The notes: generated from the letters alone by a model not told the origin. A stretch of 64,000 bases of DNA from Nautilus pompilius (GCA_018389105.1 JACATO010002730.1:1160501-1224500); one strand, 5' to 3'; shown: positions 11,280 through 24,774, counted from the stretch's first letter. Numbers and translations: made by a program.

Positions 11280-14200
11280 ATATATCCCGGAAAGAAATCC
11301 TTAATATTTCAAAGTAAAAACTATAATTTTAAATATTTTGGAGAGAAGATTTTTCTTTCGTCTTAAGTTAGTCTTTCCTTTATAGCATGCAGACCATTAT
11401 TATTGTTACAATATTATTTTTACTTTATAATATACACCATTTTAAAATATAAAATCAAATAAACTTAACATTATGTAAATTCGTACTGCTTTGAATTTTG
11501 TCTACTATTTCAGAACTGTTAAAGTATGAGTAATATTACGCGCGTAAAATAACTCATTTTATTCCTCGGACGCACTTTGTCATGACATTTCTAGAAATTC
11601 GAGATTTTTTTATTAATAAAAGATTCTATACGTTGCTTAAAAACTAATATTTAAAAAAAAGCTTAAACTTTAAAAGCGAGGACTGCTCTTACGTTCTCAT
11701 ATTTTCTTGTAAACGATGTCATTTCCTATTCGAGAGAAACTTCATTATGCACGAGGTTACATTGTTATGACGCAGAAATTAATTGTTTAGTTCCAAAAGA
11801 ACAAAAAAAAAGGGTTCTTGCGGTCAGATGTCACAATGCAGTCTTAGAATATCAATAGATTGGTTTTGGAATAAAATCCAGTCAATACAGGTTATGTTTT
11901 AAAGCAATTATTTGCTGCAAATGAATGATATCGCATCAACGTGAGTTTTATAATGTATTTGAGAAAACTTATCGTTGAGTTATTTAGCAGGTGAAACTTA
12001 TTTGTGTCCTTTCGACTGAGGCAGATGTTTAAAAATTCTAAATGATGCTGTTCATTAACTGACTGCTATCACTAAGGGTTTTTCGGCAGTTAGTATTTCA
12101 TATCATTAACTCTAATGATGAAAATATTAAAAGGCAAGGCGTTAGCATGGACAGACATCATTCGTCAATACGCGTAAAGATTTTTGACATTTACGACTGT
12201 GTAATATGTGCTCATTTAAGAAACAAAAATATGATGGTGCCGGTGAAGCTGCGACCACTCCTACAACAAGGTTTATACACACTGAATTGGTTGGCTATTA
12301 GGAGGGCTTTAGCACTGCCTGCACAAATACCTATTTATCCATGAATATTTCCTACGTATCATGAGCTATGATATAAGCTCCTTTCTATCGTGATCAACCA
12401 GAAGGTCAATTTGAAGTGTTTGCTGGAATTTCATGAGTTAGGAATCGACTACTTGAAGAAGATTTGAGTCCGACAAATCCTGTTTCAATTCAATTACCAA
12501 GACTACACAACGCCTTTCGAGACAGGAGGGGATCCTATAAATACCTGTGTAAGTCCTAGTTTCTTACCCGTATGAGGCTGTGTTGTATGTTAACAACGCC
12601 ATTTTCTGTCGGGCAGCATTTTTGCAGGATATGAGTTAGAAAGAAGTTTCAGTTAAAACAGTACTCTAGCAAAAATGTAACTTTATACAGTATCCGTTTT
12701 ATTTTGGTCGAGTCTTTACTTTAGACTGTTTTTCGTTTTTGTTTTTTGCATGTGTGCGCGCGCGCGTTTCGAAGATGTCGTTTAAATTTGTATTTAAACG
12801 TATTTTACACGCATCCAGAATTCAGTAAACAAAATACTTTATTTTAATAAAGCACTGCATGCAATTTAAAATTAATTATTTTATATTAATTGTGCAATGC
12901 CTTTGAAATAAGGTCAAAAAGGTTAAATGTAAATGCTTACTAGAAAATCATTTGAAGTAAAACTAAATAATATGCGTTAACAAATTACAGAAAGTCTGCA
13001 ATTTATTTACTTATTTTAAATGACTATAATATAAATAAAAAGTACATTATCTTGAATTAAATACCGCAATAATTTCTGTAACTCTAACCAGCCATATAAC
13101 TGTGTTAGAATAAATGATATTTAAATAAATTTCCAATGCATTCATTAAAATATTAGGAAATGAAATAGTTTAAATGTAAGCATTGCACTTTGTCGCTAAA
13201 ATCAAATTTCTTTGTGGTGATGACTAGTTATGAATGAATTTAAGTTTTAATTAGAGCTAAAATTTTCTTTTCTGTTGCTTAGACAATTTAAAAAATTTCT
13301 TTCAACATTAGAAAGATTTAAATATTTGAAATATTAACATGAAGTAAATAAGTTAAAAGTTAAAATATATGAAGCGGGATGGTCCACACTAAATTCAGCT
13401 TAAGAACGGAAATATAAAGTGTAGATATGGTTTTGATAGCAGGAAAGGTATCAGATTAAAGCGATCTAGAATTTACAAACCATGCAATGGGAAAAAATTT
13501 ACATTCATTAAACAATAAAACATACAAATCACAATTAATTATCTTTTGCATGTTCTAACTTGAAAACACATTTAGAAAGCATTTACTAGACGTGTAGTAA
13601 ATAATGTATAAAGATGTTTTTTTCAGTTATTTATAATGAAAACAGATAAAAGCGGCATTTTATTTTGCGGTATAAAAATGAAAATTTGAATAAGCTTCCT
13701 TTCTTTGAGTGGAAAAAGCTACAACATAAAACCCTTTTATTGGGAAATCTAAGTTTAACATCCAAGAATCAAGCATTTATTCTTAAGAAAAGTGTTTGCG
13801 CTCTTGAAATTACCAGAGAACTGTAGTTTCCACACTAGAAATACATCTGCATGGTTGATGACCTGAGTAACAGGACAGATACCTCTTTAATGAGGACCAA
13901 ATCCGACTGTCGACCTTATCGCATTTTTTTCCTAACTCCTCAGTAGGAATCCGTCAGCGTGACATTCCTTCTAAAATTCTGATTTTCTTCCACAGCCGAA
14001 TAGAAGAGTTCTAATAGGTACACTAGTGTTTGTTACTAAAGAAGAAAGTAGCATAGGTCCTTTAAAATAATATCACCAGGGTTTACTTTCAAAGCTTTCC
14101 ACTGAGTATACCGGTGGTAAACAGTCATCCAGCAGACCTGACAGTTTCCTAAACATATCTGACCAAACGGCACACTGAGTACGGTTCTTTTCAGAGTGGA

Positions 14201-15748
14201 AAGCAGCTATGCTCCTAAATGTCATCCAAGGGTTACCGAAAAAGAAAAATATATATATCTCTTATTACGGCAACCACACTGATCGTACTCAAACAAATGT
14301 CAAATCCTGATTGAAGAAAAGGGAGTGTCATTTCTGGTAAGTCCCTATAAGTAACTCCCATTGTTAAGCATAGTAGAAAATCCACAATGCCGACAGAGGA
14401 ACAAAACCGCGAGAAGAAAGCATGCTAGAGAAGTAAGTTCAACTGGGGTGTTTCTGATGTGGATTCTTTTTCGGACCTCAGCTTTTGAAATATACTAGTT
14501 CAATCACCAACTCGCCGCCAAAAATTACATTGCATATACTATAAACTATAAATGTAAACTCAACAAAGAGGTAATTAATCAAGCATAAACAAAAATATTT
14601 TAAAGAATAATATTTTGTTGTACATTAAAAAAATAAGCTGTATACATACATGTATGGATTTTCTAAAAGTGATATGTTTATACCGTATATTTAGATATGT
14701 CAACTAGAAGCACTAACAAATTGCATATATACGGTAAATAGAAATTTCGTTATGAAGTCCACAATTATGACCGCTTGAATAATAATGCATAAAAATAAAA
14801 CTAAAATCTTGTGGCTGATAATAAGAATAAATAGTTATATTTAATTGTCTCCATTTATCTCTTTTGTCTGTACTGCCATTATAAAATGTTTTAATGATAG
14901 AACGTTTAGGTTCTTTTTATTCTTTATTATAGCTTAATGACTGACAGATGCATTGTCTTTTTTCCCATTTTTACATAAACTATGTGCATTCTCTTCGATT
15001 GCTAATTACTGAAAATAGATTTCAAGCAGAGAAAAAAATAGAAAAACAACGATAAAGCTGTCCCTTTGTGGCTGAGAGTTTTCTTCAAACGTCTTTAACC
15101 AAAATCGACCAAAACAGCGATTATTCAGCAAGTGCAAAATTAGTTATTTTATTTGCAAGGATAGTGCATGATCCACACTTAAAAATTCATTAACAATATT
15201 CATTTTTCAATTTTTAAAGTATTTACATGTACCTACTGTTATCAATTAATAAAAGAGGAGAAAGCGAAAATAGCAACTGCCCAGAGTTGGAACACATATA
15301 TGTCAACACGAATAAACATTGTCGAAATCATAAATATTTGCATTTAAATTCATTTGGCACCTTAGAAGTTGTTTGTTAATATATCCAGAATTTATTGCCG
15401 ACATATATTTTTATTCCTTCTTTTCACTCAAAATTCGGCGAATTCACCAGATAATTCATTAAATCGAAAATATTTGATATGTCGCTGATTTTAGAATTTG
15501 TTATCGAGATAAGCTAAATATGAAGATGTTGACACTATTCTCCCATCGCATAAGTTATTCATGGTCGTGTTCGATTATGTTCTGTATATCTTTAGTTTTA
15601 AGGCAGAATTACAAGATGTAAGCACAACAATGCCTGCGTGGCGTGGTGTCGGAAGGCCTCTTCTCGTAAATTATTTAATCCTTTGGGTGGCACAGATTCA
15701 GGCCTTAGAGAATTGGGATTGCAATAATACTCCACATAACGTCTTTAC
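11280..15748. other. Gene-poor AT-rich stretch
   Basis: No supported gene. A 65-codon plus-strand frame at 12147-12344 and the moderately complex sequence at 13800-14450 show no recognisable protein. Around 14385-14430 the string CGAGAAGAAAGCATGCTAG weakly resembles the dispersed repeat described at 18924 and 34694. An alternating purine-pyrimidine run is listed separately. Confidence 0.6.
12751..12766. repeat. (TG)(CG)n alternating purine-pyrimidine run
   Basis: TGTGTGCGCGCGCGCG is perfectly alternating and CpG-rich within AT-rich flanks. Such runs can adopt Z-DNA. Confidence 0.85.
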
Positions 15749-15750
15749 TA

Positions 15751-15783
15751 TTAGGGTGCTACAAACGTTTTGTCGTTTTTCAA
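15751..15783 (+). repeat. Left mariner terminal inverted repeat
   Basis: It starts TTAGGGTGCTACAAACG and pairs imperfectly with the right end. It is preceded by TA. Confidence 0.8.
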
Positions 15784-15829
15784 CCGCAACAATGTGAGTT
15801 CAAATTTTTTCTGAACATGAAGTTTATCA

Positions 15830-16825
15830 ATTAAAGTAAGTTCCATTACAGTCAATACACTTATGCCAACGATTTACAAGCGCATTGATACCATTTTGAA
15901 AAATATCTGGATTTCTGGAGTCGATAAAATGTTGGAAGGCAGTTTCCATTCCTGCTTGGATGGAGAGGTGTTTGAAAAGGTGGTAGTCTGTGGGAGAAGG
16001 GTCTGGTTAATACGCTGGTTGATGGAGAACTTCGTACGTCAAAGTGTTCAGTTTCTAAAGAGTCAGCTTTGCGACATGAGAACAAGCATTGTCGTGGAGC
16101 AGGATTGAGCCTCTTAGATTCACCGATTCCGGATGTCGTTGGGAGAGTTTCTGATGAACAACGTTTAATTCACAACAGTAACTTTTAACTGTGATGGTTT
16201 CGCCAGGTTTCAAGAATTTTAGAGTGGATGGCACCAGTTGCAGTCCACCAGAAAGTGATCATGAACATCTTTGGTGAAGGCCGGTTTTTGGAATATGGTT
16301 AGCAGACTTGTCTCTGTCGAGCCCCTTTGCTGATCATTTTCTGTTGTCCTTAAAGATCAATTTTCCATCACAGGTAATGATTTTGATCAATAAAATGGTC
16401 GTTTCTGTTTCTTATGACAAGCGGAGAGCAGATATTGAATCGTCGATTTTGGTTTTTTATTCATCTGGTGAAGCACCTACTTTTCAAGCATTTTCACCTT
16501 GCCGATTGCGTGAAGATGCGGGGAAACAGTTGCTGTGCTAACGTCAAGCTCTCCAGGAATTTCTCGCACTGTTTTTATTGGATCAGTTTCAACTCAGGCT
16601 TCAGACGGTCGTCATCACAGAAGGACATTCGTTACACTACTAATCTTCTAGACTCACATCTCCAGATCGAAACTTTGGAAACCATCGTTTAACTGTTCGC
16701 TCATTTGCTGTGTTCGCGCCCCATGCTTGCTGAATGTTACGAGTTTCCCCGATCGCTTTTTGGCCTTGATTGAACTCGTGAAGCAAATTGGCAAAAAAAA
16801 TTTTTTTTCTATCCATACTTCACTC
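15830..16825 (-). pseudogene. Mariner transposase relic (DD34D type)
   Basis: Minus-strand translation in shifting frames matches mariner transposase from end to end. In order it shows NERTVKRWFPKFRSGDVSLED, the second helix-turn-helix (VREIPGELDVSTATV...HAIGKVKML), WTATGAIHSKILE, the second catalytic Asp in SILLHDNACSH (near 16086-16108), PDPSPTDYHLFKHL for the third Asp region, and a C-terminus NRWHKCIDCNGTYF. Several in-frame stops are present, for example after SLED, after VAKLTL and before PDPSPTD, along with multiple frameshifts. The gene cannot make a protein. The degree of decay suggests an old insertion. Confidence 0.85.
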
Positions 16826-16974
16826 AGAACACTGAAAAATATCAATTTTAAGGCTTTTAAAAGGTAGGTTTTGCATAATGTCTGCCAAAGGAGACGCTGC
16901 TGCTAAACGATATATAACTTATCTACATACACCTTCACAAGCATGCTAAAAATGAACAAAAATGTATCATAATA

Positions 16975-17007
16975 TTGAAAGCGAAAAAATCCTTTATAAC
17001 GACCTAA
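16975..17007 (-). repeat. Right mariner terminal inverted repeat
   Basis: The reverse complement starts TTAGGTCGTTATAAAGG and matches the left end. It is followed by TA on the plus strand. Confidence 0.8.
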
Positions 17008-17009
17008 TA

Positions 17010-18920
17010 GTATCGAAGAATTTTATGTCTTTAACTTGAAACGCGTTATCTGCGTCCAAGCTGATGGGCAAAGATTAACTTTTATTTAGTTACTTTAGCT
17101 TATACCGATGTCGCTATTATCATTTATTTATTTTGATGATATTTAATGCTGAATAAAATATGTTTTATCTGCACAATTTGATGTCTTTCTCATTTTTCTC
17201 GTTACATTTTGTTTGCAACAACAAATCGGATTGAATATCGTATATATTAAATCTTCGTTTTTTTAAAAAAAATCATTTTAACAGTCATTGGCTAAGGAAA
17301 GGTTAGCGCATTTATCCAACCACTGTTTGTTATTTATTTCTTTTTTCCACGGAAAGTTGAATATTTAATTAATTATGCAAGTTAAAAAGGAGTAAAAATT
17401 ATCTCTACCTGTTTTGGTAGTTTTTCTTTTCAGATAATTCTGTCAATTATCGTGATTACAGCGATCGGTTTATCAACACTCCAAAAAATCCGCAGATAAT
17501 TAATTTACTTCTCTATTTTTCATCCTGTAACTTTCAAAATATGGATCTAGAATTGCGCATGACTGAAGCCAAGTGATATGCTGTGAGTTTATTTTTATGC
17601 CTACAAACGTTAAGCTTTTATGTAACCCTATCTGGAGTATTCTTTATTTAATTTCCTATTGGAAATCTTTATTATCTTTCGAATGGATTTTAGGTCTGTT
17701 TCTACAGATTTAAGGTTTCAGGTAAATAGGTTAATTTGAGGTTGCCTAAACTCTATCATGGACACTAGGACTTGCTGATTTCGAATCTTCTTGCAAAGAA
17801 ATCAATCTCATCTTTATTAAACAGTGTTTTTGGAGCATGTGCACTAAACTTAATGTAATCAAACTGAGCACTTAACGAACGACCCAAAAACTTAATATAA
17901 CTTCTACGTAGTATTTACTAGACTTTAGATATGAATAATGGTAGATATATGGCTTCCATGCAATGCTATATTTTTGTCAATAATGAATGAAGAAGTAAAA
18001 ATGCATTTTCGTCCCCATTTTAAGCATTGTATGATGTGTAATTCGTTAATGTAAGACATGACTTCTTGTGATTCCTTTATTAACTCGTTTTACTTTACCT
18101 TAGTGCGGTTTTTAACTAACAGATGTCCCAATGTAGTTTCTTATGCACTACTTTCTTTCCTCAGGATTTGGCTCGAGCAACATTGCTTAGATTCATGTCA
18201 AGAATCCATGTTTTATAATGTTATTTTGTACTTAATATATCTAATTACTTTATCCTCTAATCATGTTTATGCTTCTATTTTTATATTACTGCCTTCTAAA
18301 TATTTGCCAATGTTGCCCACCTGCGAGAAAGTCAAGTTTTTCAAAAGTGCAAAATTAATTTCGGGTGGTTTAAGAACTTAACAAACGAACTATATCCAGT
18401 AATGAGGTAAGATATATCTGGGTACTGTCGTTAGCTGATGGGAAGTTTTAAGTATCCTGAACAGGGTAGTGGGCTACAGATTTTGTCAAATCAGTTCTTG
18501 GTTGTTTTTGACAAGATAATTATAATACCAAGTGGTGAACACTGTGTCAGAAATTTTATCTAACTTTATAAATTTGAAAGTTAATCATTAATATCTTTCT
18601 TTCATAGATTTAAAAATGCACATAAAATTGTCAGATAGCACATTCCAGTTATCAGGACACTAATCTAATTATATTATTATAGTAGCCTCATTTTTATCAC
18701 GTTATATTCAAGAATTTATCTTGTTCTCTATTTTTCTGAACAACAATGCATACTGGGAGCCAACCATGATGAGGGAAAAGTAGAGCCACAGTTATCCGCT
18801 AGAGAGAGTATCCTTCACAACGAGGGCTACCGCTGTTTTGACTTTAAACAGAAAAAACTCTACTGTAAATTTTTATATTCTGATGTGGAAGAAAGCCGAG
18901 AATGTTCCGAGGACAACACG
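17010..18920. other. AT-rich non-coding stretch
   Basis: No supported gene. A 107-codon plus-strand frame at 18058-18381 is hydrophobic and AT-driven, with no recognisable motif, and is most likely accidental. Confidence 0.6.
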
Positions 18921-18923
18921 ACC

Positions 18924-19030
18924 GACTGGTAAAGAAAACCGAGAACAAACCATGCCAGAGATGTATGCCAAACAACCGACCTGGACAGAAAATCGAACTT
19001 GGGCTTTTAATCTTGGCAATCCAGCAGGCT
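18924..19030 (+). repeat. Dispersed repeat, copy 1
   Basis: The segment around GAGAACAAACCATGCCAGAG, then GATGTATGCCAAAC, aligns over roughly 100 bp with 34694-34792. Short indels and substitutions separate the two. The family is unknown; shared moderate G+C suggests an old interspersed element. A 64-codon frame across it is probably incidental. Confidence 0.65.
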
Positions 19031-19889
19031 AACTAGTGGATCTCCGATGTTTGTTCTTTTTAACTTAATTTCACTGTAATGTATGACAATTTTACAGGAA
19101 ACGAATGCAAGATGATTCTAAAATTCAAGTACACCTCTGAAAAGAGCGAATTATTTGAAATTTATGTTTATTTATTTATTAATTTGCTTATTAATGCACA
19201 ACATCCGATAAATGCTGCAGAATTCGAAAGTTGATTTACAGTTGTGTATATAGTCTAATGTAGCTGAGTCACAGTTCGAACCAACAAAGTCGTTTTCTCG
19301 ATATCTTAAATTATTCCCTTTATTATTTGTTTGCACCAGGCAATATAAATGTCTGCAACCATTCGGCAGATTACAGCAGACTTGACATTTTCAATTAGCT
19401 ACAGATGATTCATGTTTCTCTCGCAGAAATGAATCAGATTTTCAAATATCATTTCTGCTCAGTTTCTCCAAGAATTTCCGATACACGAATTATGATTAAG
19501 GAGATAGGCAAACACATGTGAACAGGTCTATCTGACAGTATTGACTGAACTCTGTCAGCTACGTTACCAGAAAGTGCAGGAATTCTTATACTAAACAATT
19601 AGTTAAATAAGATAGCACTTATTATTTTGTTATGTTTGTGTACACAGAAAATAGCAAAATCTGTCGCCGCTTATTTGCACATCTGGCCTGTTGCAGATGG
19701 TGGTAAATAAAAGAAAAAAACGAAACAAAATGATTTTTGAAAATAATATGCTTTAAATACTGCATTTTTACAAAAAATATACTACGTTTTAAACACCGGC
19801 GTAGTGGTGTATATTGAAAACATTTAATTGTATGCTCCCAAAAAGTCATAGCATCTGCTGCTCAAGATACGAGTCACATAAGATTTGGT
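19031..19889. other. Non-coding stretch upstream of the tandem array
   Basis: AT-rich sequence without a supported gene. A 75-codon minus-strand frame at 19622-19849 shows no family features. Confidence 0.6.
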
Positions 19890-21645
19890 TAAAATAGACT
19901 AGAAACAGTTAAAATTTAGTAAGCCGAGACGAAATTTGTAGACATGTATCACTTTAAGATGAAAATGCAGTATATTATGTTAAAAAAGGATTTATGTTTC
20001 GGCTGATATGTAGAAGTTTGCCTCTGATAGATGGCAATGCTGTATACTATATAATCAAAACATTTAGGCTTCTGCTTTGGACAAATGTGGCCTTTTAGAT
20101 AAAAATTCAGTAAATTATGTCACGAAGAGATTTATGATTAGACTGGTCTGGAAAATGTCCCTGTTAGGTAAAATGTATTGCATTGTGTAGTTAAAAGACT
20201 TAGTTCTTGATTATTTTTTAGAAATGTTTCAATGATAAATAAAAGTGCAGTATACTGTCAAGAAGAGGTTTTATCCTAGAAGAATCAGATAAAGGTTGTC
20301 TGTTTTAAATGGCAATGCCGAACATTGTGGCATAAATATATTTAAGAGTAAACTGTTTTGCATAAATATCTCCATTTTAAATAAAATTTCCGAAAATTCT
20401 GTCATGAAACGATTTAAACTTTGACTAGTCTGTGGAAAATATCCTTCATATAAGAAATGTACTATATTGTATCAAAATAGATTTAAACACAGACTGGTTT
20501 GTAAAAATATATGCTTGTTAGTTGATAATACAGTACATTATGTCACGAAGGCATTTAAAATGGTTATTCTGTAAAAATATCTCTGTTAGCAATGCTGTAT
20601 AATGTGGCATAAAGAAATCTAATCCTAAACTGTTCCGTGGAATTGTGAACCTTTAGATTAATATGTAGTATATTGTGCCATAAAGGAATTTTAAAGCATT
20701 TTCAGGTTTGTAAAATATATTTCTGTTAGATTTCTATGCACTATTTTGTCTTATGGAGACATTTAAATCCTGGTTGTTTTGCAGAAATGTGTCCCTCAGC
20801 AAATAATACAGTATATTGTGCCATGAAGAGAATTAGACTGAGACTGCTTTTCAGAAATGTCTTTGTTAGATAATATTATCTTATATTATGTAAAAATTAA
20901 TTATTAGAGTGAGGTGCAGAAATGTGTGCCTGTTACATGTGTGCCTTTACTGCATAATTGTGAAGAGATTTAAGACTTGACTGTTCTGCAGAAATTTGTC
21001 AATGTTAGATAATAATGCACTATATAGTGTTATAAAACACTTATGCCTAGAATAGTCTGCATAAATGTTGCTTATAGATGATAGTGTAGTATATTGCATC
21101 ATGAAAGAATTTCATGCTAGACTGCTGAGCTGAATTGTATCCCTGTCAGATGACTATAGAGTATATTGTGACATGAAGTGAGTAAAGCCTAGACTGGTCT
21201 GCCAAAATGTCACTATTTTATGACAGTGGATTATATTGTATCAAGCAGATATTAAAGCGTAGACTGTTATGTGGAAATTTTCTCTGAGAATAATAATCGG
21301 TACGTGTCATTAAATAATTTAAATTTAGACTGCTCTGCAGAAATATGTCGAAGATAAATTAAAACGCAATATATTGCTGTAATGAGATTCAAGTTTTTGT
21401 AGCTATGTAGAAATGTCTGTTAGAGGAAAATGCAGAATACTGTGTCATAAAGTGCTTTAAGTATGGATTTGTCTGCAGAAATGAGTCCCTGATATATAAA
21501 AATGCAGTATTCTGTGTTTTAAATAAATTTATGCATTAGACTGATCTGCATAAATGTGTTAAAGTTTGATGGAATTGCTGTATGTTAATTCATGAAGAAT
21601 GCTATGTTTTGATTGGTCTGCAGAAGTGTGTCTCTGTTTTCATCA
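19890..21645 (+). repeat. Diverged tandem array, about 24 units of about 71 bp
   Basis: A degenerate unit recurs at 68-80 bp spacing. Its parts, in order, are GTATATTGTGTCATGAAG, then ATTTAAGCC, then TAGACTGGTCTGCAGAAATG, then TGTCCCTGTTAGATAAT. Unit starts lie near 19967, 20038, 20108, 20168, 20247, 20319, 20387, 20459, 20531, 20595, 20665, 20737, 20808, 20876, 20948, 21018, 21086, 21158, 21228, 21297, 21366, 21432, 21504 and 21575. A partial unit precedes the first. Individual units differ by perhaps a quarter to a third from the apparent consensus, yet the period is well kept. The unit length is not a multiple of three and no frame runs through it, so it is not a protein repeat. It is an old minisatellite-like array of unknown origin. 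Confidence 0.88.
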
Positions 21646-23373
21646 TAAAAATTCCCTGATTTAAATAGTTTAAAAAAAGAATATTATTATTATTATTTCA
21701 TAGTTGCATTGATATATTGCCCGTTTGTTTACAGGTTTTTTCCTAAAATAAAGGTAGAAAAAGACTTTTAAAATATACGCTTATTGTAGCACAATGATAC
21801 TGGCAATTTTAGTAATTCATGTCTATAATCAGTGATTTAAGTATCTGATCCGGTTCATGTATGAAATTTTAATTTAATATGGGTTATATTTTGAGATCTA
21901 AAACAATAACAAATGCAACGCATGTAACACTTTTTAAATCAGATTTTGGCTGTGTTGTACGGACATCAATTCAATGTTAACATTGTAAATGAAAAATAAA
22001 CTTAAGGCTAGTAAGTTCAAGCTTTATAGTCCCCCTTTATTTAGCATCCCTGGTCACAAATGGTAGATGAATTTTCAGATGTTATTATAAACAGCAAAAT
22101 AAAAAGTTAAAACAGTGTGAAGATTTATACGAATAAGCCAGTATATAAGATATATTAGATAAAGCCATAACTCCAGTACGACAAATATTTAAATTTTATT
22201 ATACAAAAATGTTACTAATAATAATTAGAAGCAATTTGTGGTTGCATTTTAGGCATGGAATCCTCTTTATCAACAGCATACTGCTTGTCTGGTAAAGATT
22301 TAAAGATTTACTAGAATAATTAGAGCAAAGAGAAATTACAACTATAAAATCTATAAAGAGTAAACTGTGCCTAAAGTTCATGTAATTTTCTTTTAGATTT
22401 TTCCGTACCATAGTACTTCAATAACTATACATTATATTAGATACATATATATTTTTTTATTCCACATGTTTGATGATATTATTACTAATACTTTATTAAA
22501 GTTACTCATTTTATTTTAAACATCTTGGAAAGTTTTAATTCTTATGCGTATAAAAATCGCCAAACATTTGAAATTAATTAGAACTATTTCAATAAAACAG
22601 ATTAATATCATTTTGAAGACAAATAGTATCGCATCTGATTCAACATTTATACATCATATTGTCAAAAAATTGTATCTTTACTCATAGATTTTGATTTCAT
22701 ACATTTTGGGTTTACGTATGTATTCATATTTCTAAACGTTACAAATAATTATAATTTTCGCTAACATTCATTAATAGTTTAAAAATTATTTGGTAACTTT
22801 AATATTCTGAGCTATTTAACAAAACAAATCAGTTTCAATTAAAATAAGAATAAGAGATTAAGAGGGAGAGCGTCAAAAATAAGGTTAACATGGTCAGATA
22901 TTGAAGAAATTGGAACCAGCAATGTTACAGATTTAATAAAGTCAGTTTACTACCTGTTACCAATTTCAAGTAACTTAAATGTTTCATTTTGGAGTGGTTT
23001 GTAAGAAAAGACCATAGTTCATTATCAAGATGTAAGGTAGCAGGAGCTCGAAATTAAGGTATCTTGTTCTTGGGTCAAATACCATTTAATTGTTGTCAAC
23101 CTTGTCCACATTATCAGTCTACTATCCAGGTCCGTTTTGATTCAGATAGTTTTTAATTTTTAAGCTCAACGCACTAACTCAAATCTTGTTTATTAACAAT
23201 ATTTATAATTGATAAAAACTTACTTATCTGGCTATTCGAGAATCATTTCCAAACATAGTGTGTCTACATGCACTTTTTTACTTGAAGATGTTTTGTTTTT
23301 ATATAAAATATGATATTTTCTCTATCTTTTGGACTTGCCACAGGACTTTCTATACTTTCGATTGTATACTCAC

Positions 23374-23451
23374 TGAGTAAATTTGAGAGAAAATCTTTAG
23401 CTGCTAGCCGAAAAAATAACGCTTGTATGTAACAAAGTATTTCCAAGACAT
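23374..23451 (-). CDS. Weak candidate internal exon (78 nt)
   Basis: On the minus strand an acceptor (...ATTTTATCTAG, AG at 23452-23453) and a donor GTGAGT (GT at 23372-23373) bound 78 nt. Their middle frame is open: VLEILCYIQALFFRLAAKDF and a few more residues. Entry and exit are both in phase 1. That matches the exit phase of the candidate exon at 50710-51001 and the entry phase of the candidate terminal exon at 10951-11246. The peptide is not recognised and composition is only slightly richer than the flanks, so it could be a chance combination. Confidence 0.22.
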
Positions 23452-24745
23452 CTAGATAAAATGTCGACTAAAAGACTAAAAAAGTACAATAACTTGTTGG
23501 CTTCTTAAAACCGTGTTTATACACATAACTAAAAACACCGGACAGTGTTCTGAATATGCTAATGAAACAGACGACGAGATACATAATTTATAGCTTAACG
23601 GAATTCATTCAGCTCAGTTGTTTCAAGTAAATTATAATCTTATTATCCAATATGTTTTAAGTTCATTAATCGGAAAGCACAAATTTATTGATTACCGCTG
23701 ATATGCATTTATGATATATATATATATTGTTGTCTAGAATTGATTCTCATTTGGTTAGATAATTTAATGGGTCATTCTTAAATTATTTCACATTCGACGT
23801 TTTAACAAGACACCATAAATATACTGTGCCTATTGCAAAATTATCTTCACTGGGGTCCTTCAGGTCAGCAGAAATTATTTTCCAAGAGGTCTCAGTCAGT
23901 ATGGCTAATGTAAAACAGGTTTAATTTTGTGCATTGCTTAAAAGTGTACTTTTGCTTAATAATTACATATTTCCATATTTTCCTTTCTGTTTTTGAAAAT
24001 GTGTTTATTTTGAACGCTAAGTAAATATTTCATCAGAATTAATAAATAGCTTTTAGAATTATTAAATTTTTCCCATTTTCACTTTAACCTTAACTGACAT
24101 GCAATCAAATTTAATTTATATTTTATTGTATGATTCACCTTTATAGAAGCCATTCGCAATTTCATTTTCGTTGTAGAATGATATACGAAAGCATAATTAT
24201 TTTCTGTTATTAAATTCAGATATTTTGTTTTTATTTTCAAATAAAAAAAATTCAAGTTCAGCCATTAATTTGTTGTTTATACTTGACAATTCTAATCGAT
24301 AAATTTTAAATTTTCATGCATATGAAAGTGTAAGGGTTTTCAAGAAAGAAACACGTGATGAAATCAAGTTTGAAAATAAAAGAAGGAACGTAATCAGTGC
24401 AAAGAAAAGCTTGAAATGATAGTCGCATCTATCATTTGGATGACTAATTGTAATTAAGAGGAAATGGACTTCCAACTTATCCTTTTGCAGTCCTATCCAC
24501 GCACTTTCGATACTATTCTCATTGTTTAACAAGCGGAAAAGATTGCGTGAGTGAAGCGCACTACGCAGTAAGAGCTCTGGATAATCGCTGTAATGCCATT
24601 CTCTACATCTGACCGTATCTTTTGTACTAAGTTTAATTTCCTCAAAATCAGTACAAGGGGAAGAGGAAATAATCTGCTTTCTTGCTAGTTGTGATGGTGT
24701 TCCATGAACCTCTGCAGTTCTTTCTACTAAATATAAACTAATTCA

Positions 24746-24774
24746 GTAAACGACGATCGCGGAGGATCGTTTTA
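24746..24774. repeat. Short inverted repeat
   Basis: ACGATC and GATCGT are separated by GCGGAG, with further partial pairing (GTAAA ... TTTAC) outside. This is a small potential hairpin with no assigned role. Confidence 0.5.

Larger units (their letters stand above)
15751..17007 (-). mobile_element. Full-length dead mariner transposon with both TIRs
   Basis: The element is about 1.26 kb, the usual mariner size. The inverted ends begin TTAGG: the left end (15751-15783) and the reverse complement of the right end (16975-17007) agree at most positions over about 33 bp. A TA dinucleotide flanks both ends (15749-15750 and 17008-17009), as expected for mariner target duplications. The transposase relic inside runs on the minus strand. 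Terminal repeats and relic together make this assignment secure at the superfamily level. Confidence 0.88.

Noticed and set aside
18058-18381. 107-codon plus-strand frame
   Set aside because: Hydrophobic, AT-driven composition with no motif, splice context or similarity.
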